Shown here piece after piece: positions 26,068 to 35,285 of a stretch of 58,241 nt of DNA. Each line of letters opens with the position of its first letter. The stretch's first letter is position 1. The translations under genes and the position numbers were made by a program. The stretch spans positions 1-58,241 of the forward strand of contig JAWXVE010000004.1 of NCBI GenBank assembly GCA_044425575.1. Reading direction: 5' to 3'. Source of the stretch: JAWXVE01 sp044425575. Lineage in GTDB: Bacteria; Bacillota; Clostridia; Lachnospirales; Lachnospiraceae. The notes below the pieces were generated by a model. It ran no database searches. It was not told the origin of the DNA and was given only the letters and a program-made list of their open reading frames with translations.

Positions 26068-26076
26068 GTCTCCCAC

Positions 26077-27003
26077 CTATATACCAATCAATGTATTATC
26101 TAGTATCACTTCTAAAATAGCAATATCACAAACAGTTAACACAAGAAATAGAACGCTAAAAATAGCCACTAGCAACAGTAATGTCTTCTCTCGGTATAAC
26201 TTTTCTGGCTTCTGCACCACAGAATCTTCCTTATAAGATAAGTAGAAGTAATATACGAAGATAAAAATCATAAGAGGGATAACAACCACATACTCTACAC
26301 GATACTTAATCATAAAAACACCGATAAAGAATACGGCACTCATTGCGTAAAAAATGGAAGAGCATAAAAGTGTGGTACTTGTATAATGCTGGAAGGATTT
26401 GCGATAAAGTCCTGCAACCTTTCTATCATCAATCATTCGATACTCTGCAAAACGCTTTACTGCCATTAGAAATGCACCAACCATCCAATAACCTAACATA
26501 AGACTACTTGGTGGTAATACATCTCCCACTACAATAAACCATCCTAGCAACAAGCGAATTAAATTATTAATAGATTCTGATAACACGTCCACATAAGGAA
26601 TATCTTTGGTACGAATTGGTTTTACATTATATAAGATTCCCATGAATAGGAGCCAAGCTTCCATTAACAAGAATGGAATATTGACCAAGTAGGCAAGTCC
26701 TAATCCTAGTAATGCTAAGAGCATATACTCGATTACTACATACTTCTTTAATAAGCCTTCCGTTACAGCTGGTCGATTCTTCTTAACAGGATGAAATTGA
26801 TCAAATTCTGCATCAAGCCACTCATTAATTACATAGTTAGCAGAAGCAATGAGGCAAGTAGCTACAATACCTATTACAAATCTCCCTATCATAGCAGTAT
26901 CCCACTGAGGTTGTACCAACAGTGCTGCTGTAATAATACCTGGTACTACAAAAAAGTTCTTAACCCAATGGTCTACTCTTGCAATCTTAATGTACTTTTT
27001 CAT
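26077..27003 (-). CDS. UbiA family prenyltransferase, decaprenyl-phosphate phosphoribosyltransferase-like
   Basis: This 308-residue membrane enzyme has about nine segments. The two Asp-rich UbiA motifs are present: NYVINEWLDAEFDQFHPVKKNRP (N...D...D) and YNVKPIRTKDIPYVDVLSES. The N-terminal RVDHWVKNFFVVPG is typical of the branch that includes mycobacterial 5-phospho-ribosyl decaprenyl-phosphate synthase, rather than of quinone or haem prenyltransferases. It overlaps the preceding gene by 4 bp (ATGA) and abuts a HAD phosphatase. The likely reaction is transfer of phosphoribose or a similar sugar phosphate to a polyprenyl phosphate; the substrate is inferred from the branch, not seen. Confidence 0.8.
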   Translation of the reverse strand: MKKYIKIARVDHWVKNFFVVPGIITAALLVQPQWDTAMIGRFVIGIVATCLIASANYVINEWLDAEFDQFHPVKKNRPAVTEGLLKKYVVIEYMLLALLGLGLAYLVNIPFLLMEAWLLFMGILYNVKPIRTKDIPYVDVLSESINNLIRLLLGWFIVVGDVLPPSSLMLGYWMVGAFLMAVKRFAEYRMIDDRKVAGLYRKSFQHYTSTTLLCSSIFYAMSAVFFIGVFMIKYRVEYVVVIPLMIFIFVYYFYLSYKEDSVVQKPEKLYREKTLLLLVAIFSVLFLVLTVCDIAILEVILDNTLIGI

Positions 27004-28754
27004 TTGTTGTCTTCACTTTCTACTTGATATACATACATTGTGTATGGTGAGGTATCATTTGTATAAACACCTTCTAACACTACGCCAAGCTCCTCTTCAT
27101 TTGAAATTTCTACTCTTGATAGAATGTACTCACCATCTAAAGCTTTTACCGCTTCTATATCAATATGAAGCACTGTATCTGTTACGGTAAATTCCCGAAG
27201 GGAATTATATAAGGAGTCATTGGATGCAGGATACACATATGCTCTAGCTCCCCAATCATCAAAGTATGCTGCCATACTCTCATTTTCCTCTAAGGCTGGT
27301 GCAATAATTGAGCGAAATTCTTCTTTATAAGATAACGGATAGTAACTTAAACACCCGTCTAGGGTATAAAATCCACTATATGCTGCAATACCTGGATCCA
27401 ATCCATAAGATAGCACTTTCTCTCCATCGTAAGCAATACTTTCCTGAATCTCTGCAAATAAGTCTTCTGAATAAAATTCTCCATACGTTAGATTATTAGC
27501 TTCTGTTTGACGAATCATTTCATATGCTGTATATTTTACTGTCATATACAAATCATTATAACGAGAAGTAGAACATAACACAATAGCAATTGCAACCAGT
27601 GCCATTCCATAACTAATTCCATACTTCTTCCCATCCCACAACTTCTTTAACACATAGAAAAAGGATACATACCACAAATAAGGATTGAAGAACACCGTTC
27701 GATTAAATTGTAATCCTTTTGCAGGCGGAAGAATCATCTCCACAAAGTCTCGCATAGGTTCGAAATAGTAGATTCCATAGATGATCGAATTCACTAGGAT
27801 AAATGCTACCGTTAAGACCAGCGGTTCCTTCCATAATTCTCTTATGGTATGATTCCGAATTCGATTGATAATCGTCAGAATAACTGCTAGGATCACAACT
27901 GGCAAGACAAAATACGTATGGACAGAATCTGCATGAAATATCCCTTGTACAAACACATCGCCTATGGTAATCATTACTTCGCCAATCTCTAGAGTCGCCA
28001 TAATCATGGTATCTCGTATAGTTTCTGTAGAATCAAAGAGCATGACTTTAAATAATCGGTATTCACACACTACATAGCCCGCGGTTAAAATAGGCAAGCC
28101 AATCAACATCCGTAGAAAATATTTTCTTTTCCAAATACCAATATACAGAAGTGCAAACACAAAGTAACCTAAGATAAATACTCCAAAAAAAGTGAAATAA
28201 GAAACGAGCGGATATAAAAATAATAGTACATATGCTCCCACTGTTGGTTTACGCCATATTTTTCTCACGATCCATATAAGATACGGAAGGGAAACAAATG
28301 GAAAGGAAAACGTAGGGTAAAGGGGCAACAATCCAAATGCTAAACCTGTCAATACAACAATACCTTCGTATTGGGCATACTTTTCCTTCCAGATATCTTT
28401 GGCTAGTAATACCGTAGCAAAAAGTGCAATCACGGTCTTTAACACATACCCTAAAATATACGCTGTATTAGTTGGAAAGAGAATATATAACATGGTATAA
28501 AGGGACAATTCAGATGCAAAATAATCTCGACTAATCCCATTTAATATAGGCAATTCATCTCCGTGGGTAAAAAAGGCTCCTGTTTCTTGTAGCAAGTGAT
28601 AATCTAACACATGCAGTTCTAGATTATCATGGGCACTGGCGTAGATTCCTTCTCCCATTATAAGTAAGAATAGTAATTCTCCTACAAGGATTAACCCTGC
28701 CAGCCACCAGTACCACTTGTCCTTTATCAATTGCTTGTTCAGCTTTTTATTCAC
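27000..28754 (-). CDS. Large polytopic membrane protein, GT-C glycosyltransferase-like (DUF6044/YfhO type)
   Basis: This 584-residue protein has one N-terminal membrane segment (about 18-36), then an acidic extracytoplasmic loop with HDNLELH, about ten further segments, and a C-terminal extracytoplasmic domain (about 400-584) without a known motif. This plan, with an acidic residue in the first outer loop, is that of GT-C enzymes that use polyprenyl-phosphate sugars outside the membrane. It is translationally coupled to the UbiA gene. It begins with GTG and has only a weak ribosome-binding site, so the start is uncertain. The family label is from memory. Confidence 0.6.
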   Translation of the reverse strand: MNKKLNKQLIKDKWYWWLAGLILVGELLFLLIMGEGIYASAHDNLELHVLDYHLLQETGAFFTHGDELPILNGISRDYFASELSLYTMLYILFPTNTAYILGYVLKTVIALFATVLLAKDIWKEKYAQYEGIVVLTGLAFGLLPLYPTFSFPFVSLPYLIWIVRKIWRKPTVGAYVLLFLYPLVSYFTFFGVFILGYFVFALLYIGIWKRKYFLRMLIGLPILTAGYVVCEYRLFKVMLFDSTETIRDTMIMATLEIGEVMITIGDVFVQGIFHADSVHTYFVLPVVILAVILTIINRIRNHTIRELWKEPLVLTVAFILVNSIIYGIYYFEPMRDFVEMILPPAKGLQFNRTVFFNPYLWYVSFFYVLKKLWDGKKYGISYGMALVAIAIVLCSTSRYNDLYMTVKYTAYEMIRQTEANNLTYGEFYSEDLFAEIQESIAYDGEKVLSYGLDPGIAAYSGFYTLDGCLSYYPLSYKEEFRSIIAPALEENESMAAYFDDWGARAYVYPASNDSLYNSLREFTVTDTVLHIDIEAVKALDGEYILSRVEISNEEELGVVLEGVYTNDTSPYTMYVYQVESEDNK

Positions 28755-28777
28755 GCATCTACACGCTTACCCTTCTT

Positions 28778-30217
28778 CTACATTTGGTCTAATAATTCTT
28801 TGAATTTACTATTAATTACAGCTGCATCAGCTTTTCCTTGCATTGCCTTCATGGTTTGCCCTACTAAGAATCCAATTGCCTTTTGCTTTCCATTCTTATA
28901 GTCTTCTACTGACTGAGGATTGTTCGTCAAAATCTCTTCCATTACAGCAGTTAACTTCCCTTCATCTACTTCATTTTTCAGTCCGTGTTCTGCTACATAT
29001 GATTTTGGTTCACAATCAGTCTCAAACATTACTTCAAAGACTTCTTTGGCAACCGTTCCTGTAATCTCCTTAACATCTACCATTTGTATTAAAGTTGCTA
29101 AATGCTTAGCTGATACTTTTACCTCTTCTAAATCAAGTTCATGTTCCTTGCAAAGTCGCATGGTCTCTACCATTAACCAGTTAGATACTTTCTTTGGTTG
29201 CTTACAAATAGAAACTGTTTCTTCGAACAAATCTGCAATGTATTTGGACGATGTTAGAATCTTAATGTCGTATTCAGGAATCTGATATTCTTCCTTATAT
29301 CGTTCCATTTTCTCGTCACGAAGCTCTGGTTGTGCTTCCTTTACTGCCTGCACCCACTCTTCACTAATGTGAATTGGAACAAGGTCTGGGTCTGGGAAAT
29401 AACGGTAATCTTTGGCATCTTCCTTACTTCTCATAGCGTAAGAATATTCTTTATTATCATCCCAACGACGAGTTTCTTGGGTAACACTTTTGCCTTCTTC
29501 TAGCAATTCAATCTGTCTAGTTCGTTCGCCTTCAATGGCTCTGGCAATGGCTTTAAAAGAGTTTAGATTCTTCATCTCAGTTCGTGTTCCAAAAGCTTCT
29601 GTTCCCACTTCTCTTACAGATAAATTAACATCAGCACGCATAGAACCTTCTTGTAATTTACAATCGGATGCTCCTAAATATTGGATCATCAATCTTAGCT
29701 TTTCTAGATATGCAATCACTTCTTCTGCACTTCTCATATCTGGCTCTGATACAATTTCAATAAGAGGCACACCGGAACGATTATAATCTACAAGGGAACA
29801 ATTATCCCATTCATCATGAATTAATTTACCTGCATCTTCTTCCATATGAATCTCATGAATACGAATGACTTTCTTACCTGCATTTGTCTCAATCTCTATA
29901 CCACCATCTCGGCAAATCGGAAGGTAAAGTTGTGAGATTTGGTAATTCTGTGGATTATCTGGATAAAAGTAATTCTTACGGTCGAATTTACATACTCTTG
30001 TAATGGAACAATTCGTAGCAAGACCTACTGCCATAGCATATTCTACCACTTGCTTATTTAATACAGGAAGACTTCCTGGCATACCTGTACACACTGGGCA
30101 AGTATGGGTATTAGGAGAACCTCCAAATTCTGTAGTACAACCACAGAAGATTTTTGTTTTCGTTGCTAATTCTACATGGACTTCAAGTCCTACTACAATT
30201 TCATATTGTTTTGCCAT
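28778..30217 (-). CDS. gatB: Aspartyl/glutamyl-tRNA(Asn/Gln) amidotransferase subunit B
   Basis: This 479-residue subunit of GatCAB binds the tRNA and activates the misacylated Asp or Glu with ATP. Signatures: EIVVGLEVHVELATKTKIFCGC, KFDRKNYFYPDNPQNYQISQ, SMRADVNLSVR-like (GSMRADVNLSVRE), and a C-terminal GatB/YqeY tail domain (NPQSVEDYKNGKQKAIGFLVGQTMKAMQGKAD). It follows gatA with one base between. Length is normal. Confidence 0.98.
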   Translation of the reverse strand: MAKQYEIVVGLEVHVELATKTKIFCGCTTEFGGSPNTHTCPVCTGMPGSLPVLNKQVVEYAMAVGLATNCSITRVCKFDRKNYFYPDNPQNYQISQLYLPICRDGGIEIETNAGKKVIRIHEIHMEEDAGKLIHDEWDNCSLVDYNRSGVPLIEIVSEPDMRSAEEVIAYLEKLRLMIQYLGASDCKLQEGSMRADVNLSVREVGTEAFGTRTEMKNLNSFKAIARAIEGERTRQIELLEEGKSVTQETRRWDDNKEYSYAMRSKEDAKDYRYFPDPDLVPIHISEEWVQAVKEAQPELRDEKMERYKEEYQIPEYDIKILTSSKYIADLFEETVSICKQPKKVSNWLMVETMRLCKEHELDLEEVKVSAKHLATLIQMVDVKEITGTVAKEVFEVMFETDCEPKSYVAEHGLKNEVDEGKLTAVMEEILTNNPQSVEDYKNGKQKAIGFLVGQTMKAMQGKADAAVINSKFKELLDQM

Positions 30218-30218
30218 A

Positions 30219-31688
30219 TTAACAACTACTCCTTTCTACTAATTCTGGTGCCTGAAATGCACCTCTACTTTGCTCATAAGCATACGCCACTTGAATGAGT
30301 TTCTTTTCCTCATAACAATCACCTATTAATTGCAATCCAATTGGCAATCCTTCTTCGTCCACGCCACAAGGAACACTCATCCCAGGAAGTCCCGCTAGAT
30401 TTACTGCAATGGTATAGATATCACCTAGATACATTTTCATTGGGTCACTTAAACTCTCTCCCAACTTCATGGCTGTAGTTGGGGCTACTGGCCCTACAAT
30501 ACAATCATATTTTGCAAATGCCTCATCAAATGATTTCTTAATCAGCGCTTTTACACGAAGTGCCTTTAAGTAATAGGCATCATAATAACCTGCACTAAGC
30601 ACAAAAGATCCTAACATAATTCTTCTTTTCACCTCACTACCAAATCCTTCTGAGCGAGTCTTCTTATACATATCATGAATTCCATCAAATTCTTCTGTAC
30701 GATACCCATATTTAATTCCATCAAAACGCTCTAGATTAGAACTAGCTTCTGCTGAAGCAATGGTGTAATAGGCTGGAATGGCATACTTCACAAGGCCTAA
30801 GTCAAACTCTTCTACTATGGCACCTTTTGCCTTTAACTCCTCTATAGCTGCTAGAACGCTAACTTTTACACTTTCGTCTAACCCTTCCATAAAGTAATCT
30901 CTTGGTACGCCAATCTTCAATCCCTTTACATCATCCACTAATGCCGAGGTGAAATCTAACCCCTCTCGCTTAGTGCTAGTGGAATCTTTCTCGTCATAAC
31001 CAGCAATTACTTCTAATATAGTAGCACAATCTCTTACATCCTTGGCAAGTGGTCCAATTTGATCTAGGGAAGAACCATATGCAATTAGTCCATACCGAGA
31101 TACAGTTCCATAAGTTGGTTTCATTCCTACTACACCACAGAAACTGGCTGGTTGTCGAATGGAACCACCTGTATCAGAGCCAAGAGCAAAGTAACATTCT
31201 CTTGCTGCCACTGCTGCAGCAGAACCACCTGAAGAACCACCTGGCACTCGTGTAGGCTCATAAGGATTCTTCGTCACACCATAAGCAGATGTTTCCGTAG
31301 TAGAACCCATGGCAAATTCATCCATATTGGCTTTTCCAATAATAATTGCACCCGCCTTTTCTAACTGTTTGACTGCTGTTGCTGAATAAGTTGGCACAAA
31401 GTTCTCCAAGATTTTAGAAGAACACGTAGTTAATACATCTTTGGTACACATATTGTCTTTAATGGCAACAGGAACTCCTGCAAGTGGCGAAGTATATGTA
31501 CCATCTTCTATTTTCTCCTGTACAAATCGTGCTCGCTCTAGTGCTGCCTCTTCCTCAATGGTTACATAGGCATGAACTTCACCCTCTACTGTTCGAATTT
31601 GCTCTAGAACTGCTTGAGTCGCCTCTACTGCGGTTATTTCTTTTGCCTTGATTTTCTTTCCTAACTCAACTGCTGTAAGCTCTAACAT
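30219..31688 (-). CDS. gatA: Aspartyl/glutamyl-tRNA(Asn/Gln) amidotransferase subunit A
   Basis: This 489-residue amidase subunit frees ammonia from glutamine and passes it to GatB. The Ser-cisSer-Lys amidase site is intact: the lysine in VAIKDNMCT, the GGSSGGSAAAVAA block, and the nucleophile serine in GSDTGGSIRQPA. It starts after GGGAGGAGG, 18 bp downstream of gatC. Length is normal and no damage is seen. Confidence 0.98.
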   Translation of the reverse strand: MLELTAVELGKKIKAKEITAVEATQAVLEQIRTVEGEVHAYVTIEEEAALERARFVQEKIEDGTYTSPLAGVPVAIKDNMCTKDVLTTCSSKILENFVPTYSATAVKQLEKAGAIIIGKANMDEFAMGSTTETSAYGVTKNPYEPTRVPGGSSGGSAAAVAARECYFALGSDTGGSIRQPASFCGVVGMKPTYGTVSRYGLIAYGSSLDQIGPLAKDVRDCATILEVIAGYDEKDSTSTKREGLDFTSALVDDVKGLKIGVPRDYFMEGLDESVKVSVLAAIEELKAKGAIVEEFDLGLVKYAIPAYYTIASAEASSNLERFDGIKYGYRTEEFDGIHDMYKKTRSEGFGSEVKRRIMLGSFVLSAGYYDAYYLKALRVKALIKKSFDEAFAKYDCIVGPVAPTTAMKLGESLSDPMKMYLGDIYTIAVNLAGLPGMSVPCGVDEEGLPIGLQLIGDCYEEKKLIQVAYAYEQSRGAFQAPELVERSSC

Positions 31689-31705
31689 ACTTTCATTCCT
31701 CCTCC

Positions 31706-31999
31706 CTATTCTACTGTCTTTGGAACTTGGAACATTCCTTCTTTTTGTCCTGGTGCATTTTTGAGAATCTCATCTCGTTCATCCCCATTAGTTACTACAT
31801 CTTCCCGAAATACATTGTGAGATGCAAACACATGTGACATAGGTTCTACACCCGTTGTATCTAATTCATTTAACTGTTCAATATAGGCAATCATGCTCTC
31901 CATATCATGTTTTGCATGTTCCTTCTCTTCATCATGTAAGTCTAATTTTGCTAAAATTCCAACGTAATCAATTGTTTCGTCTGTAATCTTACCTGCCAT
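31706..31999 (-). CDS. gatC: Aspartyl/glutamyl-tRNA(Asn/Gln) amidotransferase subunit C
   Basis: This 97-residue subunit stabilises the GatA-GatB complex. The family pattern is clear: IDYVGILAKLDLHDEEKE, MIAYIEQLNELDTTGVEPMSHV, and the C-terminal LKNAPGQKEGMFQVPKTVE. It starts after AAGGAGAG, 17 bp behind aspS. Confidence 0.96.
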   Translation of the reverse strand: MAGKITDETIDYVGILAKLDLHDEEKEHAKHDMESMIAYIEQLNELDTTGVEPMSHVFASHNVFREDVVTNGDERDEILKNAPGQKEGMFQVPKTVE

Positions 32000-32016
32000 C
32001 TTCTCTCTCCTTACTT

Positions 32017-33354
32017 TTACGGTTCTAATCTTGATAAATCCCTTGGGAATAATGTGGTTTCACGTACGTTGTCTTCTCCTAGTAACTTCATAGTAAGACG
32101 TTCTAATCCGATTCCAAGTCCACCATGTGGTGGCATACCATGCTTAAATGCCATTAAGTAGTGTTCCATTCCTTCCTCTGTCATTCCTCTTGCTTCTACC
32201 TTAGCCATTAGCTCCTTATAGTCATGGATACGTTGACCACCTGTTGTAATCTCCATCCCTCTAAATAAACAGTCAAAACTTACGGTAAAGGTTGCATCAG
32301 TTGGATCATCCATAGCATAAAATGGGCGCTTCTTACTTGGATAGTGGGTTACGAATACAAAGTCTGCATCGTACTCTTCCTTAAACAATTGACTAATGAG
32401 TACTTCTTCTTCTGGCTCCAAGTCATAAGGATTACGAATAGTACGATTATGCTTTTCGGATACCATTTTCTTCGCTTCATCGAATCTTACACAAGGCATT
32501 TGTTCTACATTTGGCAAGGTTACATTTAGAATCTTTAACTCTCTTGCATAGTCCTTCTCTAATAACTTCATAATATATTGTAATGCCCCTACTTCCATTG
32601 CCATAACATCTTCAAAGCTATCAATATAACCCATTTCAAAGTCTAAGGATGTATATTCGTTTAAGTGTCGCTTTGTGTTATGTTTCTCTGCACGGAAAAC
32701 CGGTGCTGCTTCAAATACACGATCAAATACACCTACCATCATTTGCTTATAGAATTGAGGGCTTTGTGCCAATACAGCAGGTCGATGGAAATAATCTAAC
32801 TTAAAGATATTCGCGCCACCTTCTGCGCTCTTTGCTCCAATCTTAGGGCTTCTAATCTCTGTGAATCCCTCTTCAAATAAAAAGTCACGGAAGCCTCTTA
32901 CAATTCCTTCTTGAATACGAAACTTTGCACGCTCCTTTATATTTCTAAGTGAAATTGGTCTTAAGTTCAGATTGGTCTCTAATGTGGTATTCATTTTCCA
33001 CTTATTAATGGGAATCGGCATAGGTTCAGCGGCACATGACAGTAGTGTCACTTCTTTCATATGCACTTCAATACCATTAGGTGCCTTTTCGTTAGTCGCT
33101 AACTTACCTGTGACACAAATGGCATCTCCATCATGCATATCCTTAATGGAATAGGCAGTCACACCTTCTTCATAGACACATTGTAGTACTCCCTCTCTCT
33201 TGCGAAGAACAACAAATGCCACATTCCCCATATCTCGAATCGCATGAATGGTTCCATTAACCATAACTTCTTTCCCTACTTGTTCGCCTGCTAATAATTG
33301 GCTGATTTCCAATGTTTCTTTGCGATTCACACCTGTTAGTGTCTTCATAATCAT
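32017..33354 (-). CDS. aspS: Aspartyl-tRNA synthetase, short archaeal-type, probably non-discriminating
   Basis: This 445-residue class II synthetase has an N-terminal OB-fold for the anticodon (VMVNGTIHAIRDMGNVAFVVLRKREG) and catalytic motifs 2 (FRAEKHNTKRHLNEYTSLDFEM) and 3 (GLGIGLERLTMKLL). It lacks the large GAD insert of the bacterial type, so it belongs to the archaeal/eukaryal kind. In Clostridia such a second AspRS charges tRNA(Asn) with Asp for amidation by GatCAB; its place as first gene before gatCAB, under an Asn-reading T-box, fits exactly. The start is taken at 33354 (AAAAGGATGGGT before it); 33348 is also possible. Confidence 0.93.
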   Translation of the reverse strand: MIMKTLTGVNRKETLEISQLLAGEQVGKEVMVNGTIHAIRDMGNVAFVVLRKREGVLQCVYEEGVTAYSIKDMHDGDAICVTGKLATNEKAPNGIEVHMKEVTLLSCAAEPMPIPINKWKMNTTLETNLNLRPISLRNIKERAKFRIQEGIVRGFRDFLFEEGFTEIRSPKIGAKSAEGGANIFKLDYFHRPAVLAQSPQFYKQMMVGVFDRVFEAAPVFRAEKHNTKRHLNEYTSLDFEMGYIDSFEDVMAMEVGALQYIMKLLEKDYARELKILNVTLPNVEQMPCVRFDEAKKMVSEKHNRTIRNPYDLEPEEEVLISQLFKEEYDADFVFVTHYPSKKRPFYAMDDPTDATFTVSFDCLFRGMEITTGGQRIHDYKELMAKVEARGMTEEGMEHYLMAFKHGMPPHGGLGIGLERLTMKLLGEDNVRETTLFPRDLSRLEP

Positions 33355-33399
33355 ACCCATCCTTTTCTTAACTTCTACTATTCTTCTCACAATACACGT

Positions 33400-33717
33400 A
33401 AAAAATCCCGAGATATTATAATAATATCTCGGGACGAATTAATAAATCCGTGGTACCACCCGCATTGAGAAAGTTTCCCTTCTCCACTCAATCACGTAAC
33501 GTGTGAATCCGTACTACCCTAGCTTCTATGGTCTGCATCCAATGCCTTAACTGACATTGTATTCAATTAGCAATTGTATAACACAACCCCATAAATAGTT
33601 CAGATAATCTGCTCCAGAGTGTTCCCTTGCTTGCTTCCAACGTGTTGTGCTCTCAGTCGCTGACACAATTTTCCTGTCGTCTTCCCTAAGAAGAGTCTCC
33701 TTCTCTGCATTTAAACT
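33400..33717 (-). ncRNA. T-box riboswitch (tRNA-sensing leader) of the aspS-gatCAB operon
   Basis: The transcript starting near 33717 has a Stem I with base CAGAG (33707-33703) paired to CTCTG (33619-33615). Just before the latter is the specifier region GGGAACA, with AAC (Asn) at 33623-33621 and the overlapping GAA (Glu) at 33624-33622. The T-box GGGTGGTACCACGG (33462-33449) forms the antiterminator with the tRNA acceptor end. It competes with a perfect terminator stem (33434-33406, arms TCCCGAGATATTAT-type) followed by six U. Uncharged tRNA(Asn), and possibly tRNA(Glu), should switch the operon on. This leader fills the stretch between aspS and gltD. Confidence 0.95.
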
Positions 33718-33723
33718 ATTCTG

Positions 33724-33752
33724 ATACTACCACACTTTACATTCCTACGCAA
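33724..33752 (-). promoter_or_regulatory. Promoter of the T-box/aspS operon
   Basis: TTGCGT (33752-33747), a 17-nt spacer and TAGTAT (33729-33724) place the start of transcription near 33717, directly before the T-box leader. Confidence 0.7.
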
Positions 33753-33778
33753 GTAAAATTTGCACAAGGATTAGTAAA

Positions 33779-35269
33779 TTACTGTACCATTAGATTGGTA
33801 TAGCCCATAAGACTTTCATCTACTTCCTTGGCCACTTCACGGCCTTCTCGAATGGCCCATACTACAAGTGATTGACCTTTTCGCATATCTCCAGCCGCAA
33901 ATACATTCTTTACATTGGTTCCATGGCTTTCTTCCTGGGTTTTTACATTGGTACGACCGTCTACGTCTACTTTGAATTCCGACGTCACATACTCTTGTGC
34001 CCCTAAGAATCCAGCTGCAATTAAGACGATTTGTGCTTCAATTACTTGTTCACTTCCAGCTACTTCTTGTGGTGACATTCTGCCAGATTCCTCACGCACC
34101 CACTCTAACTTTACAATCTTTACTGCACTTAAATTACCATTCTTATCTTTGATAAATTCTTTCACTGTTGATTCATAGATACGTGGATCTTGTCCATATA
34201 CTGCAATAGCTTCTTGTTGTCCGTAATCTGTCTTACAGACTTTTGGCCACTGCGGCCATGGATTGGAATCTGCTCTTTCATCTGGTGATTTTGGCATCAT
34301 TTCAATTTGTACCACATTCTTAGCACCTTGGCGAATAGATGTTCCTACACAGTCGTTTCCTGTATCACCACCACCAATAATCACTACACTTTTTCCTTTT
34401 GCACTAATATACTTATTATCTTTCAGATTAGAATCTAAGAGACTTTTCGTAGTAGCTTTCAAGAAATCTACTGCAAAGTATATTCCCTTAGCATCACGTC
34501 CTGTGGCATTAATATCTCTTGGATTGGATGCGCCACACGTTAATATAACACGGTCGTATTGCTCTAATAACTTCTTAGCTTTTATTGTGACACCAACGTC
34601 AGTATTAGTAACAAAGGTGACACCTTCTTCTTCCATCACTGCTACTTTACGTTCAATAACATGTTTCTCTAACTTCATATTCGGAATGCCATACATAAGA
34701 AGTCCACCTACACGGTCCGAACGCTCATATACCGTCACTGAGTGACCACGTTTATTTAATTGATCTGCTGCTGCAAGTCCACTTGGACCACTTCCAACTA
34801 CAGCAATGGTTTTCCCTGTTCTTGTAGCAGGCGGCTTAGGACCTGCATGACCTGTTTCATAAGCTCGTTCAATAATGGCATATTCATTTTCCTTAGTGGA
34901 TACTGGTTCCCCATCTAAACCTACCACACATGCTGCTTCACACAAAGCTGGGCATACTCGTGCAGTAAATTCAGGGAAATTATTCGTCTTCGTTAAACGA
35001 CGATAGGCTTGCTCCCAGTTCCCTTTAAATACTAAGTGATTCCATTCTGGCACCAAGTTATGAAGTGGGCACCCTGATGTCATTCCTGCAAGTGTTGTAG
35101 CTGACTGGCAAAAAGGTACGCCACATCCCATACATCTTGCACCTTGCAATTTTTGCTCATCTGTTAATAGATGGGTGTGGAATTCATCATAATGTTTAAT
35201 ACGTTTCTTCGGCTCTTGTGAATCCGAGGTTTTTCTTGCATATTCCATAAATCCTGTTGGTTTTCCCAT
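33779..35269 (-). CDS. gltD: Glutamate synthase (NADPH) small subunit GltD
   Basis: This 496-residue FAD and iron-sulphur protein passes electrons from NADPH to GltB. N-terminal cysteine sets for two 4Fe-4S clusters are present (CMGCGVPFCQ, GCPLHNLVPEW, CPALCEAACV), followed by the FAD fold (VVGSGPSGLAAADQL) and NADPH fold (VVIIGGGDTGNDCVG). The frame is open to 35359 but the ATG at 35269 after AAAGGAAG gives the family start (MGKPTGFMEYARK). It lies 16 bp behind gltB. Confidence 0.96.
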   Translation of the reverse strand: MGKPTGFMEYARKTSDSQEPKKRIKHYDEFHTHLLTDEQKLQGARCMGCGVPFCQSATTLAGMTSGCPLHNLVPEWNHLVFKGNWEQAYRRLTKTNNFPEFTARVCPALCEAACVVGLDGEPVSTKENEYAIIERAYETGHAGPKPPATRTGKTIAVVGSGPSGLAAADQLNKRGHSVTVYERSDRVGGLLMYGIPNMKLEKHVIERKVAVMEEEGVTFVTNTDVGVTIKAKKLLEQYDRVILTCGASNPRDINATGRDAKGIYFAVDFLKATTKSLLDSNLKDNKYISAKGKSVVIIGGGDTGNDCVGTSIRQGAKNVVQIEMMPKSPDERADSNPWPQWPKVCKTDYGQQEAIAVYGQDPRIYESTVKEFIKDKNGNLSAVKIVKLEWVREESGRMSPQEVAGSEQVIEAQIVLIAAGFLGAQEYVTSEFKVDVDGRTNVKTQEESHGTNVKNVFAAGDMRKGQSLVVWAIREGREVAKEVDESLMGYTNLMVQ

Positions 35270-35285
35270 GATTGTCTTCCTTTCC

